Below the pieces are notes generated by a model. It searched no databases and was not told where the DNA came from. It saw only the letters and a program-made list of their open reading frames with translations. DNA of 8,524 bases, taken from an uncultured Oscillospiraceae bacterium (GTDB taxonomy: Bacteria; Bacillota; Clostridia; Oscillospirales; Ruminococcaceae). The DNA lies in contig CAJUMS010000102.1 of assembly GCA_910587465.1 (NCBI GenBank), positions 1 to 8,524 on the forward strand, given 5' to 3'. This document shows, piece after piece, positions 1 through 6,523 of this stretch. The translations under genes and the position numbers were made by a program. Position 1 is the stretch's first letter. Every line of letters begins with the position of its first letter.

Positions 1-34
1 TTGTGAAAGTTTGATGAAATCTTCATTTTACCAC

Positions 35-63
35 TTGACTTTTATTTGCAGGTCTCTTATATT
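35..63 (+). promoter_or_regulatory. Sigma-A type promoter reading right from the window edge
   Basis: TTGACT at 35-40, a 17-base spacer and TATATT at 58-63 make a near-consensus vegetative promoter, with a start expected near position 70. No plus-strand gene follows: the transcript would run through a set of small inverted repeats (67-176) and then antisense into the dead HAD gene. It may drive a small RNA, or be a relic of a lost gene. The sequence match is good; activity is inferred. Confidence 0.5.
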
Positions 64-66
64 ATT

Positions 67-176
67 TCGGAAACCGTTGCTTCCGATACGTTAATTTTAG
101 CATTTTCTGCGGTTGCGGACTACCAACCGCCGCTTTTCAATTCGCCAACCCGCGGTTGCATTTGCGATAATAATGC
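67..176 (+). repeat. Cluster of short inverted repeats downstream of the promoter
   Basis: Four small hairpins can be drawn: TCGGAA/TTCCGA (67-72 with 81-86), GCGGTTG/CAACCGC (109-115 with 124-130), CAACC/GGTTG (146-150 with 154-158) and GCATT/AATGC (158-162 with 172-176). The last two share base 158, so they are alternatives at that edge. A GTTGC core recurs at 76-80, 112-116 and 155-159. The cluster begins where the transcript from the 35-63 promoter would begin, which makes a structured RNA conceivable. No U-tract terminator was seen after it, so the 3' end is undefined. Confidence 0.35.
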
Positions 177-197
177 GGAAAACAGCCCATTTTAGTG

Positions 198-810
198 TTA
201 CAAGTAAGATAATATATCATCAATTCGTTCGACAATTATATCGGGCTTATTTTTTCAAGCTGACATCACTATTTTAAATAAACCCTGTTTTACCCATATA
301 CTCGACATTTCCTTTTTTTGGCGGGGACGATATCGTTATCTAATCTGTCGCCAATCATACAAGCTTCTCTGGGAGAACATTCCGCTTTGTTCAGCGTGAT
401 CTCAAAAATTTTCTGATCGGGTTTGTACACATCCTCCTCGCCAGAAGAAATGATAATGTCAAAAAACTGACGGCTTCCGTATCCAATAAGGCGTTCCTCC
501 GTCCCGTGTCCCTGATTTGCGATTATCCCCGGGTTATACTTGGATTGCATTTTTTCAAGCGCATTCGGAGCGCATATGTAAATTTTCTCCAGATCATGCC
601 GCCATTTTGTCGTTTTAAGTCCGAATTACTTGGCGTGTCCTTGTATGGCAAACGGTTTTGTGACGCATATTCTTTCATGCGTCGCTCCGGAATCTCACGG
701 CTTGGTGCATTGCTTTGTTTAAGCAACTCCTATATACGGTATTCGACACACTTGCTTTCGTCTATCAAGGTATAACCCAGACCGAAAAACAGCCGTTTGA
801 TATCCCGCAT
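198..810 (-). pseudogene. Decayed HAD-superfamily hydrolase gene
   Basis: Reading the minus strand across several frames rebuilds a nearly full-length HAD-family phosphohydrolase of about 205 residues. It starts at the ATG at 810-808, which has a GAGG ribosome site 6 bases upstream. Recognisable parts, in order: motif I as FFGLGYTLID, a helical cap region (RRMKEYASQNRLPYKDT), GLKTTKWRHDLEKIY, SKYNPGIIANQGHG, DIIISSGEE, the motif III lysine in YKPDQKIFE, motif IV in MIGDRLDNDIVPAKK, and a C-terminus ending KPDIIVERIDDILSYL at 198. Damage: the motif I nucleophile Asp is Gly (codon 783-781), TAG at 732-730, a frameshift and TAA near 625-640, a frameshift in the A-run near 313-320, and more shifts near 245-275. 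The ORF left at 290-550 is only a fragment. Substrate is unknown; it once followed pnp, behind the pnp terminator. Confidence 0.82.
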
Positions 811-828
811 TGCTCACCTCACGCTTTC

Positions 829-863
829 AAAAAATCAGCCCGAAAACCTAGGTCTTCGGGCTG
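829..863 (-). terminator. Rho-independent terminator of pnp
   Basis: On the minus strand a 9-bp stem (CAGCCCGAA pairing with TTCGGGCTG, 836-844 with 855-863) is followed by six U residues (834-829). It lies 12 bases past the pnp stop codon and before the dead HAD gene. It should end the rpsO-pnp transcript. Confidence 0.85.
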
Positions 864-874
864 CGCTTATTCAA

Positions 875-2998
875 TTAACCCTGCTGAGCCTTCTTCTTAG
901 CCTCAATATCCGCAAGAGCGTCCTTGCGGGAGAGGTTGATTCTGCCCTGCTGATCAATCTCCATTACCTTTACGATGATCTCGTCGCCGATTGAAACAAC
1001 GTCCTCGACCTTTTCAACTCGGTGATTTTCGAGCTTGGAGATATGAACCATTCCGTCCTTGCCGGGAGCAATCTCAACAAACGCGCCGAAGTTCATAATG
1101 CGAACGACCTTGCCCTTGTATATAGCACCGATCTCCGGTGGATTTACGATCGTATGGATAACCTGAACGCACGCGTTCGCCTTTTCCATATCCAGACCGC
1201 AGATGAATACGTTTCCGTCCTCGTCCACGTCGATCTTGACCTCGAAGTCCGCGCAGAGCTTCTGGATAACCTTTCCGCCCTTGCCGATAACGTCGCTGAT
1301 TTTGTCCACGGGAACCTTTGTCGCCAGCATCTTGGGTGCGTACTTGCCGACCTCCTTGCGCGGCTCGGAAATAGCCTTGAGCATAACCTCGTCAAGGATA
1401 TAGTCGCGTGCCTTGTGGGTCTTTTCAAACGCGCTCTTGATGATCTCGGGGGTAAGACCGTCAATCTTCAGATCCATCTGGATTGCGGTGATACCGTCGT
1501 GAGTACCCGCAACCTTGAAGTCCATATCGCCGAAGAAGTCCTCAACGCCCTGAATGTCGACCATCGTCATCCAGCGGTCACCCTCGGTGATAAGTCCGCA
1601 GGAGATACCCGCAACGGGCTTCTTTATCGGAACGCCCGCGTCCATAAGTGCCAGAGTGGAGCCGCAGACGGAGCCCTGTGAGGTCGATCCGTTGGAGGAA
1701 AGAACCTCGGAAACCAGTCTTATCGCGTAAGGGAAATCCTCCACCGACGGAATTACGGGAACGAGCGCTCTTTCCGCAAGCGCACCGTGACCGATCTCAC
1801 GTCTGCCCGGACCGCGCGACGCCTTAGTCTCGCCGACCGAGTAAGCGGGGAAGTTGTAGTGGTGCATATAGCGCTTTCCCTCCTCGTCGTCAAGACCCTC
1901 CAGCTTCTGGGAATCGGAAACGGGACCGAGCGTGCATATCGTCATTACTTGAGTCTGACCGCGTGTGAATATACCCGAGCCGTGAACTCTCGGTAATACG
2001 GCAACCTCGGCAGCGAGCGGTCTCATCTGATCAAGCGCACGTCCGTCAACGCGCTTGCCGTCATCGAGCAGCCAGCGGCGCACCACAAACTTCTGAAGCT
2101 TGTACATACACTCGTCGATCATAGCGATCTGCTCGGGGTACTGCTCGTCAAACTTCTCGTGAACCTCCGCGTATACGGGCTGCAGGCGCTCTTCGCGGAT
2201 ATTCTTGTCGTCGGTGTCCATTGCGTAGCGAACCTTTTCGATAGCGAAATCGGAGATCGCGTCGAACATATCGTGATCGACCTCCATGCTCTCGAACGAG
2301 AACTTCGGTTTGCCGATCTGCGCCTGCATATCCTTAATAAACGGGATAAGGCTCTTTACTATCTCGTCGTGACCCGCCATGATAGCGTTGAACATAACAT
2401 CGTCGGGGACTTCGTTCGCACCCGCCTCTATCATAACTACCTTCTTCTCGGAGCTTGCTACTGTCAGATTAAGGTCGGACTTCGCTCTCTGATCCTGATC
2501 GGGCATAAGCACGATCTCGCCGTCGACCAAGCCGACCGAGATACCTCCGATAGGACCGTTCCATGGAATGTCGGAGATAGAGACCGCGATAGACGCGCCA
2601 ATCATTCCGAGTATCTCGGGAGAGCAGTCGGGGTCAACGGCAAGAACCGTCATAGTGATCGCTACGTCGTTTCTCATATCCTTCGGGAACAGAGGGCGCA
2701 TGGGGCGGTCAACAACGCGGGAGGTCAGAATAGCCTTTTCGCTGGGTCTGCCCTCGCGTTTCAGGAAACCTCCGGGAATCTTTCCTACGGAGTAGAGCTT
2801 CTCCTCATAGTCTACCGCAAGCGGGAAGAAATCCACTCCGTCGCGGGGCTTGGGGGAAGCGGTAACGTTTACCATGACTACGGTTTCGCCGTATCTTACC
2901 CAGCATGAGCCGTTGGCCAGTCCGCAGACCTTGCCGGTTTCAACGGTAAGCTCTCTGCCTGCGAACATTGTTTTGAATACTTTGTAATTTTCAAACAT
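875..2998 (-). CDS. pnp: Polynucleotide phosphorylase (PNPase)
   Basis: Cytoplasmic trimeric 3'-to-5' exoribonuclease that degrades RNA with phosphate, releasing nucleoside diphosphates, and can also add tails. The 707 residues match the usual length. Order: first RNase PH domain (about 10-145; KIPGGFLKREGRPS at 73-86), helical linker (about 240-310), second RNase PH domain (about 315-550), KH domain with GKGG at 572-575, and S1 domain (about 622-693, ending RINLSRKDAL). The phosphate-site loop SSNGSTSQ is at 434-441. The metal/catalytic aspartates in EDFFGDMDF (D487, D493) have the same spacing as E. coli D486/D492, so the enzyme should be active. The start at 2998 is chosen because MFENYKVF is the normal N-terminus and AAGGA lies 11 bases upstream; the frame stays open for 44 more codons, but these do not look like protein. 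Second gene after rpsO, probably reached by readthrough, since no strong promoter was seen in the 251-base gap. Confidence 0.98.
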   Translation of the reverse strand: MFENYKVFKTMFAGRELTVETGKVCGLANGSCWVRYGETVVMVNVTASPKPRDGVDFFPLAVDYEEKLYSVGKIPGGFLKREGRPSEKAILTSRVVDRPMRPLFPKDMRNDVAITMTVLAVDPDCSPEILGMIGASIAVSISDIPWNGPIGGISVGLVDGEIVLMPDQDQRAKSDLNLTVASSEKKVVMIEAGANEVPDDVMFNAIMAGHDEIVKSLIPFIKDMQAQIGKPKFSFESMEVDHDMFDAISDFAIEKVRYAMDTDDKNIREERLQPVYAEVHEKFDEQYPEQIAMIDECMYKLQKFVVRRWLLDDGKRVDGRALDQMRPLAAEVAVLPRVHGSGIFTRGQTQVMTICTLGPVSDSQKLEGLDDEEGKRYMHHYNFPAYSVGETKASRGPGRREIGHGALAERALVPVIPSVEDFPYAIRLVSEVLSSNGSTSQGSVCGSTLALMDAGVPIKKPVAGISCGLITEGDRWMTMVDIQGVEDFFGDMDFKVAGTHDGITAIQMDLKIDGLTPEIIKSAFEKTHKARDYILDEVMLKAISEPRKEVGKYAPKMLATKVPVDKISDVIGKGGKVIQKLCADFEVKIDVDEDGNVFICGLDMEKANACVQVIHTIVNPPEIGAIYKGKVVRIMNFGAFVEIAPGKDGMVHISKLENHRVEKVEDVVSIGDEIIVKVMEIDQQGRINLSRKDALADIEAKKKAQQG

Positions 2999-3086
2999 TG
3001 TCTGTATTTTCCTTTCATGTTTTTTGTGATCCGTGAAGGCACAGACATTCTGCAAAAAAGTCAGCCGCCGCCTGTTGCCCTCTGTT

Positions 3087-3181
3087 GCGCAACATCGTGT
3101 TGCGCCTTTGGACAACCACACAAACGTCATGTTTGCGCGCCGCCTTAAGCGGTGCAGAAGCTCAGTTTTATGCAGCTCTGC
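3087..3181 (-). promoter_or_regulatory. Hairpin-rich leader of pnp
   Basis: The 251-base rpsO-pnp gap holds several inverted repeats in the transcribed strand: a perfect 7-bp stem with a 5-base loop (GCGCAAC/GTTGCGC, 3087-3093 with 3099-3105), an imperfect GC-rich hairpin at 3137-3155, and an 8-bp stem with one bulge (3154-3162 with 3174-3181). TGTTGC also recurs at 3073, 3083 and 3098, giving alternative pairings. PNPase is known to autoregulate through its leader in E. coli (RNase III-processed stem); a similar role here is inference only. Confidence 0.45.
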
Positions 3182-3209
3182 GCCCTCTTTTTGCTGCGTA
3201 ATAAAAGTG

Positions 3210-3238
3210 AAAAAGGGCAGAAAAACGCTCTCCTGCCC
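3210..3238 (-). terminator. Terminator/attenuator between rpsO and pnp
   Basis: GGGCAG/CTGCCC (3233-3238 with 3215-3220, 12-base loop) is followed on the minus strand by five U residues (3214-3210). It lies 11 bases after the rpsO stop. The stem is only 6 bp, so partial readthrough into pnp is likely, which would make ribosomal protein mRNA more abundant than pnp mRNA. Confidence 0.7.
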
Positions 3239-3249
3239 CTAGTTCTCAA

Positions 3250-3516
3250 TTACTTACGCAAGCCGAGCTTTGCTACAATCGCACGATAACGCTCAATGTC
3301 CTTCTTCTGGAGGTAGTTGAGCAGGTTTCTTCTGCGGCCTACCATTTTCAGAAGTCCGCGGGTGGAGTGGTGATCCTTCTTGTGAACCTTGATGTGTTCG
3401 GTGAGGTCGTTGATCCTCTTGGTGAGGATGGCGATCTGTACCTCGGGAGAGCCTGTGTCGTTCTCGTGCTTGCGGTTAGCTTCAATAACCGCCGTTTTTT
3501 CTTCTTTTCTTAACAT
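3250..3516 (-). CDS. rpsO: 30S ribosomal protein S15
   Basis: Primary 16S rRNA-binding protein of the small subunit platform; 88 residues, the standard length. It shows the family signatures TGSPE (21-25), HKKDHHSTRGL (45-55) and GRRRNLLNYL (60-69). H41, H45, D48 and S51, which in characterised S15 proteins contact the three-way junction and GU/GC motif of 16S rRNA, are all present. The start at 3516 is supported by GAGG 6 bases upstream and by the normal MLRKEEK beginning. It is the first gene of the rpsO-pnp locus, driven by the promoter at 3637-3665, with a leader of about 114 nt. S15 represses its own translation by leader-RNA binding in several bacteria, with different RNA structures in each, so this leader is a plausible target. 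A short ORF overlaps the start codon (see separate entry). Confidence 0.99.
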   Translation of the reverse strand: MLRKEEKTAVIEANRKHENDTGSPEVQIAILTKRINDLTEHIKVHKKDHHSTRGLLKMVGRRRNLLNYLQKKDIERYRAIVAKLGLRK

Positions 3517-3560
3517 AGTACACCTCTTAAATTTTCTCCGGCGTCACAGTATAGGGACAT
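3510..3560 (-). CDS. Possible 16-codon leader ORF overlapping rpsO
   Basis: In the rpsO leader an ATG (3560-3558) has an AGGAG ribosome site 7 bases upstream (3572-3568) and reads MSLYCDAGENLRGVLC. Its stop TAA (3512-3510) lies inside the first codons of rpsO, giving a 7-base overlap in another frame. The rpsO ribosome site (3526-3523) lies within this small ORF. Its own AGGAG is partly closed in a small hairpin, CTCC-AAA-GGAG (3578-3568). This arrangement would allow translational coupling, but such a short ORF may be chance and the peptide resembles nothing I recognise. Confidence 0.4.
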   Translation of the reverse strand: MSLYCDAGENLRGVLC

Positions 3561-3611
3561 GGTGTTTCTCCTTTGGAGCGAGATCCGCTACCCGTGAGAC
3601 CGACGTTTTTC

Positions 3612-3629
3612 TTGTGCGAAATTGCACAA
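3612..3629 (-). promoter_or_regulatory. Hairpin at the 5' end of the rpsO transcript
   Basis: TTGTGC and GCACAA form a perfect 6-bp stem with a 6-base loop, placed right at the predicted transcription start. It may protect the 5' end of the mRNA or belong to an S15-responsive leader. Only the inverted repeat is seen directly. Confidence 0.4.
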
Positions 3630-3636
3630 CACAGAT

Positions 3637-3665
3637 ATTATATCATATTTTTTTTGATTTGTAAA
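3637..3665 (-). promoter_or_regulatory. Sigma-A promoter of rpsO-pnp
   Basis: On the minus strand TTTACA (3665-3660), a 17-base A-rich spacer and a perfect TATAAT (3642-3637) are followed by a start near 3630. This places a leader of about 114 nt before the rpsO ATG. One of the clearest promoters in the window. Confidence 0.9.
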
Positions 3666-3741
3666 GGGGTTTTAAAAACTTTTTTAATGTGCTGCGGATA
3701 TGTTAATAAAACGTTGAAAAGCGGGTATATGTTGCGGCATT

Positions 3742-3790
3742 GCAGCGGACGGCATGTCCGAACAAAAGAATATTTTGTTTTTTGCCGCTG
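3742..3790. repeat. Nested inverted repeats between divergent promoters
   Basis: CAGCGG (3743-3748) can pair with CCGCTG (3785-3790). Inside sit CGGAC/GTCCG (3746-3750 with 3756-3760, competing for the last outer bases) and AACAAAA/TTTTGTT (3761-3767 with 3773-3779). The block lies upstream of both divergent promoters, so neither predicted transcript contains it. It could be a regulator-binding region or part of an unseen transcript. The remainder of the gap from 3666 to 3814 is AT-rich, with no credible gene. Confidence 0.35.
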
Positions 3791-3814
3791 ATCGGGACTT
3801 TTGAGCATAATAAC

Positions 3815-3843
3815 TTGACAAATTTGATAAAAAATGGTATGAT
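3815..3843 (+). promoter_or_regulatory. Sigma-A promoter of the EAL-domain gene
   Basis: TTGACA (3815-3820) matches the -35 consensus exactly. A 17-base spacer and TATGAT (3838-3843) follow. The start is expected near 3850, giving a leader of about 70 nt before the ATG at 3920. The leader holds a GACGATCGTC palindrome (3879-3888) extendable to a bulged hairpin, and a repeated TAATGC (3851, 3863). It does not look like a c-di-GMP riboswitch. Confidence 0.88.
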
Positions 3844-3919
3844 ATAAAAGTAATGCTTGGAGTAATGCCGACAGCGCGGACGATCGTCGCGTGCCAGACC
3901 ATCATAGAGAGGTGAATGT

Positions 3920-5824
3920 ATGCCTATTCAGATGCAGTGCTGCGGCTTGGTTTTAATGGCGATACTGCTGTATTTCTACAAAAGCCAGAAAACGATTAAG
4001 CTGAATACTGGCAGAGCCTTCCTTAATGCGTTTTGTATGACTTTCGTCTGCATAATGTTCGATATCTTTTCCTGCATAGTGATAAGCAGGCGTGATGTTT
4101 TTCCGGCCATTATAGTTGAGATCGTCAGCAAGACATACCTTGCCACGCTGGTGGGTGTGGCATTCTTTGCTCTTATGTACATTTGCACGGAGATATATAC
4201 CGTAAAAACCGAATACGACAGAATAATGCTTCGCTACGGCTTTTTCGTTGCCGGCGCCGTGGTACTGATATACGCGCTTCCGATACAGTTTTACTCGGAC
4301 GGGACGACGGGCGTTCTGTATTCGACGGGACCGAGCGCCTACGCTACATACGGCTTTGCGCTTGCGACGGTCGTTATCGTCACGGTGCGCCTTGTCAAGG
4401 ATAAGGCGAAGATCAGCCGAAACAGGCGCACTGCCGTAATGACGTGGCTCGGAGTATGGATTCTCGCGGCACTGATACAATTCTTTAACCCTAAGCTGCT
4501 TTTAGTCGGCTTCGCAAGCTCGGTCGGTATGCTGGTACTCTATCTGAGATTGGAAAACCCGGGCTTCAACATTGACAGACAAACCGGACTGTTTAATCAT
4601 GAAGCTTTCGTACAGTATACGGGTGAATTGTACGGTATGAACGAGAAGTTCTCGGCACTCGCGATTATAATCACTCCCGGCTCGTTCAGGGCACTGCGCT
4701 CGGATGTCGAGGGCGAGATAATAGCCGAGGCTGTAAGATATCTTGCCACGATGACGGACATGACAGTATTCCGTAACTCGAGCAATGAGATACTGCTGCT
4801 CTACCACGACAAAGATACCGCCGAAAACAGTATTAAAATTATACGCAAGCGCTTTCAAAAGGGCTGGGGCAAAAGCGGTGGAATTCTTGTTTCGCCGAAT
4901 TGGGTGTATGTGCCCGACTCAACAGTTGCCGATAATACGGAGGAACTGTTGTATCTTATGCGTTATGTCGGTCACGACAGCAGCGAGCTGCCCGAAAATC
5001 GTTTATACGAGGTAACGTCCGAGCTGGCTGCACAGCTTCGGCTCGAAAAGGATACCGAGCAGCTTATCGTGGATGCGATAACGAACGACCGCGTGGAGGT
5101 CTGGTTTCAGCCGATATTCTCCACGGAGGATCACCGTTTTACATCTGCAGAGGCGCTTGTCCGTATACGCAGAGAGAATGGAGAGCTTGTTCCGCCCGGG
5201 CTGTTTATAGAGATTGCCGAGCATAACGGAATGATCTTACAGCTCGGAGAGATCGTGTTCAGAAAGGTGTGCCGTTTTATAAGCGATACGCAGATACAGC
5301 GGTACGGCGTAAAGTATATCGAGGTCAATCTTTCGGTGGTGCAGTGCGCTTACAACGAGCTTGCAAAGGACTACATACGGATAATGGAGGAGAACGGGGT
5401 CGCTTCGGAGCTTATCAACTTGGAGATTACCGAATCCGCTTCGATGAACGCGCGAAAAACTCTGCTCGACAATATGAAGCGGCTTATGGATTACGGTGTG
5501 ACCTTCTCACTGGACGATTTCGGCACGGGGCAGTCCAACCTTAACTACATTATTGATATGCCCGTTGAGATCGTAAAGTTCGACAAGGGAATGACGAACG
5601 CCTATTTCGAGAACGGCAAGGCTAAGTACATCATGGACGCGGCAATGAATATGATCCGGGGACTTGACCTTAAAATCGTGTCCGAGGGCGTTGAGACCGC
5701 CGAGCAGTTTTACACCATGGAAAACCTCGGGATAAACTACATTCAGGGCTACTATTTTTCAAAACCCCTGCCTGCCGATGAGTTCCTGGAATTCATTAAA
5801 AAGTCCAACAAAACAGGATACTGA
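3920..5824 (+). CDS. Membrane protein with degenerate GGDEF and intact EAL domains (probable c-di-GMP phosphodiesterase)
   Basis: Predicted to hydrolyse cyclic di-GMP to pGpG at the inner face of the membrane. Of 634 residues, about 1-210 form some seven hydrophobic segments (near 6-20, 33-55, 62-90, 105-122, 140-157, 173-189, 192-210), a likely sensory membrane module. A GGDEF-like domain (about 217-350) begins DRQTGLFNHEAF, but the signature is RNSSNEI (285-291), i.e. SSNEI instead of GGDEF, so cyclase activity should be absent. The EAL domain (about 385-628) keeps Q397, the EALVR motif (E411), N470, E502, the DDFGTG loop (D532, D533), K553, E589 and Q609, the expected metal and catalytic set. 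The start has AGAGG 7 bases upstream. It is a single-gene unit with its own promoter and terminator. The inactive GGDEF domain may bind GTP as an allosteric module, as known for some relatives; the signal sensed is unknown. Confidence 0.93.
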   Translation: MPIQMQCCGLVLMAILLYFYKSQKTIKLNTGRAFLNAFCMTFVCIMFDIFSCIVISRRDVFPAIIVEIVSKTYLATLVGVAFFALMYICTEIYTVKTEYDRIMLRYGFFVAGAVVLIYALPIQFYSDGTTGVLYSTGPSAYATYGFALATVVIVTVRLVKDKAKISRNRRTAVMTWLGVWILAALIQFFNPKLLLVGFASSVGMLVLYLRLENPGFNIDRQTGLFNHEAFVQYTGELYGMNEKFSALAIIITPGSFRALRSDVEGEIIAEAVRYLATMTDMTVFRNSSNEILLLYHDKDTAENSIKIIRKRFQKGWGKSGGILVSPNWVYVPDSTVADNTEELLYLMRYVGHDSSELPENRLYEVTSELAAQLRLEKDTEQLIVDAITNDRVEVWFQPIFSTEDHRFTSAEALVRIRRENGELVPPGLFIEIAEHNGMILQLGEIVFRKVCRFISDTQIQRYGVKYIEVNLSVVQCAYNELAKDYIRIMEENGVASELINLEITESASMNARKTLLDNMKRLMDYGVTFSLDDFGTGQSNLNYIIDMPVEIVKFDKGMTNAYFENGKAKYIMDAAMNMIRGLDLKIVSEGVETAEQFYTMENLGINYIQGYYFSKPLPADEFLEFIKKSNKTGY

Positions 5825-5827
5825 TTG

Positions 5828-5859
5828 ATCATCCCTCGGTTATGGGGGATGATTTTTTT
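5828..5859 (+). terminator. Terminator of the EAL-domain gene
   Basis: ATCATCCC (5828-5835) pairs with GGGATGAT (5846-5853), an 8-bp stem with a 10-base loop, followed by six further T residues. It begins 3 bases after the stop codon. A strong intrinsic terminator separating this gene from the sigma factor operon. Confidence 0.92.
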
Positions 5860-5899
5860 GAGCGGCATTTCCGTGATTTTTAAAAAAATGTAGGAAAAC

Positions 5900-5927
5900 T
5901 GTAAGATTTCTTATTTTTCAGCGCATA
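5900..5927 (+). promoter_or_regulatory. Possible ECF-type promoter of the sigma factor operon
   Basis: No good sigma-A promoter is seen between the terminator and the sigma gene. TGTAAG (5900-5905), 16 bases and CGCATA (5922-5927) resemble the GTAAC / CGTC pattern of many ECF promoters. If real, the sigma factor would probably activate its own operon. The match is loose. Confidence 0.35.
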
Positions 5928-5972
5928 GATAGATGAATCGAGCTTGATAACTTTAATCGGGGAGGTGATGAT

Positions 5973-6521
5973 GTGCGGGACGCGGAATTGCTGGACTTGC
6001 TCCGCGGTGATCCGGAAAAAGGATTAAAGGCGCTTATGTCGCAGTACGGCGGATTGGTTTATGCCGTGGCAAGGCGAAATCTACCTAGGGTGGCATTTTG
6101 TGATGCCGACGCGGAGGCGTGTACCGCGGATGCGTTCGGCGATTTTTACCTCGAGTTGGACAAGTACGACCCGTCAAAGGGAAGTATTCGGTCGTGGCTG
6201 TGCGTTATCGCAAGGCATAATGCCGTGGACATGGCGCGGAGGAGCAAGCCCGTTTTGCCGTTGGACGAGGAATTGAACGAGAATTCCGACGGGACTTCAT
6301 TGGAGAGCGAGCTGGAGGGTCGGGAGCTGCGCAGAGCGGTTCTGGCAGAAGTTCAAAGTTTGGGCGATCCCGATCGCGAGATACTTCTGCGGAAGTTTTA
6401 CTTAGGAGAGCCATCGAAAACAATAGCCGCGTGCTTGGGTATGTCGGTGTCAAACGTTGACACAAGAACGAGCCGCGCCATAGAAAAGCTGCGGAAAAAT
6501 CTTAAGGAATGGAGGAAATGA
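5973..6521 (+). CDS. RNA polymerase sigma factor, sigma-70 family, ECF type
   Basis: Directs RNA polymerase to a small promoter set, probably in response to an envelope or external signal. Of 182 residues, the sigma-2 region is about 15-91: DADAEACTADAFGDFYLEL, then DKYDPSKGSIRSWL and VIARHNAVDMARR, the core-binding and -10 recognition part. After an acidic linker (about 95-118), sigma-4 (about 120-178) contains LGDPDREILLRKFYLGEPS and the helix-turn-helix IAACLGMSVSNVDTRTSRAI (151-170) that would read the -35. There is no sigma-3, as usual for ECF factors. The start is GTG at 5973, chosen because GGGGAGG lies 7 bases upstream; nearby ATGs are in another frame. The next gene starts 2 bases after the stop, so the two are surely co-translated, and the partner is a membrane protein: the typical sigma/anti-sigma arrangement. 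The target genes are unknown. Confidence 0.93.
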   Translation: MRDAELLDLLRGDPEKGLKALMSQYGGLVYAVARRNLPRVAFCDADAEACTADAFGDFYLELDKYDPSKGSIRSWLCVIARHNAVDMARRSKPVLPLDEELNENSDGTSLESELEGRELRRAVLAEVQSLGDPDREILLRKFYLGEPSKTIAACLGMSVSNVDTRTSRAIEKLRKNLKEWRK

Positions 6522-6523
6522 CT

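Noticed and set aside
14..30. Terminator-like ATGAA-ATC-TTCAT followed by T residues at the left edge
   Set aside because: The stem is 5 bp and AT-rich, and no gene end can be assigned upstream within the window.
290..550. Stand-alone 86-residue HAD-like protein
   Set aside because: It is only the middle of a larger broken gene, lacks motif I, and its end is caused by a frameshift in an A-run.
1022..1681. Long plus-strand ORF of 219 codons opposite pnp
   Set aside because: It is the complement of the conserved pnp coding region, has no ribosome site or family motif, and is a shadow of codon bias. The same holds for the 2159-2908 ORF.
2999..3130. 44-codon N-terminal extension of PNPase
   Set aside because: It has no similarity to PNPase, runs through leader hairpins, and the normal MFENYKVF start has its own ribosome site.
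3850..3919. c-di-GMP riboswitch before the phosphodiesterase gene
   Set aside because: The leader is only about 70 nt and lacks the conserved GEMM core; only a small palindrome is present.
3953..4480. Minus-strand 175-codon ORF within the EAL-domain gene
   Set aside because: Antisense shadow, no ribosome site, low-complexity basic composition, no recognisable domain.
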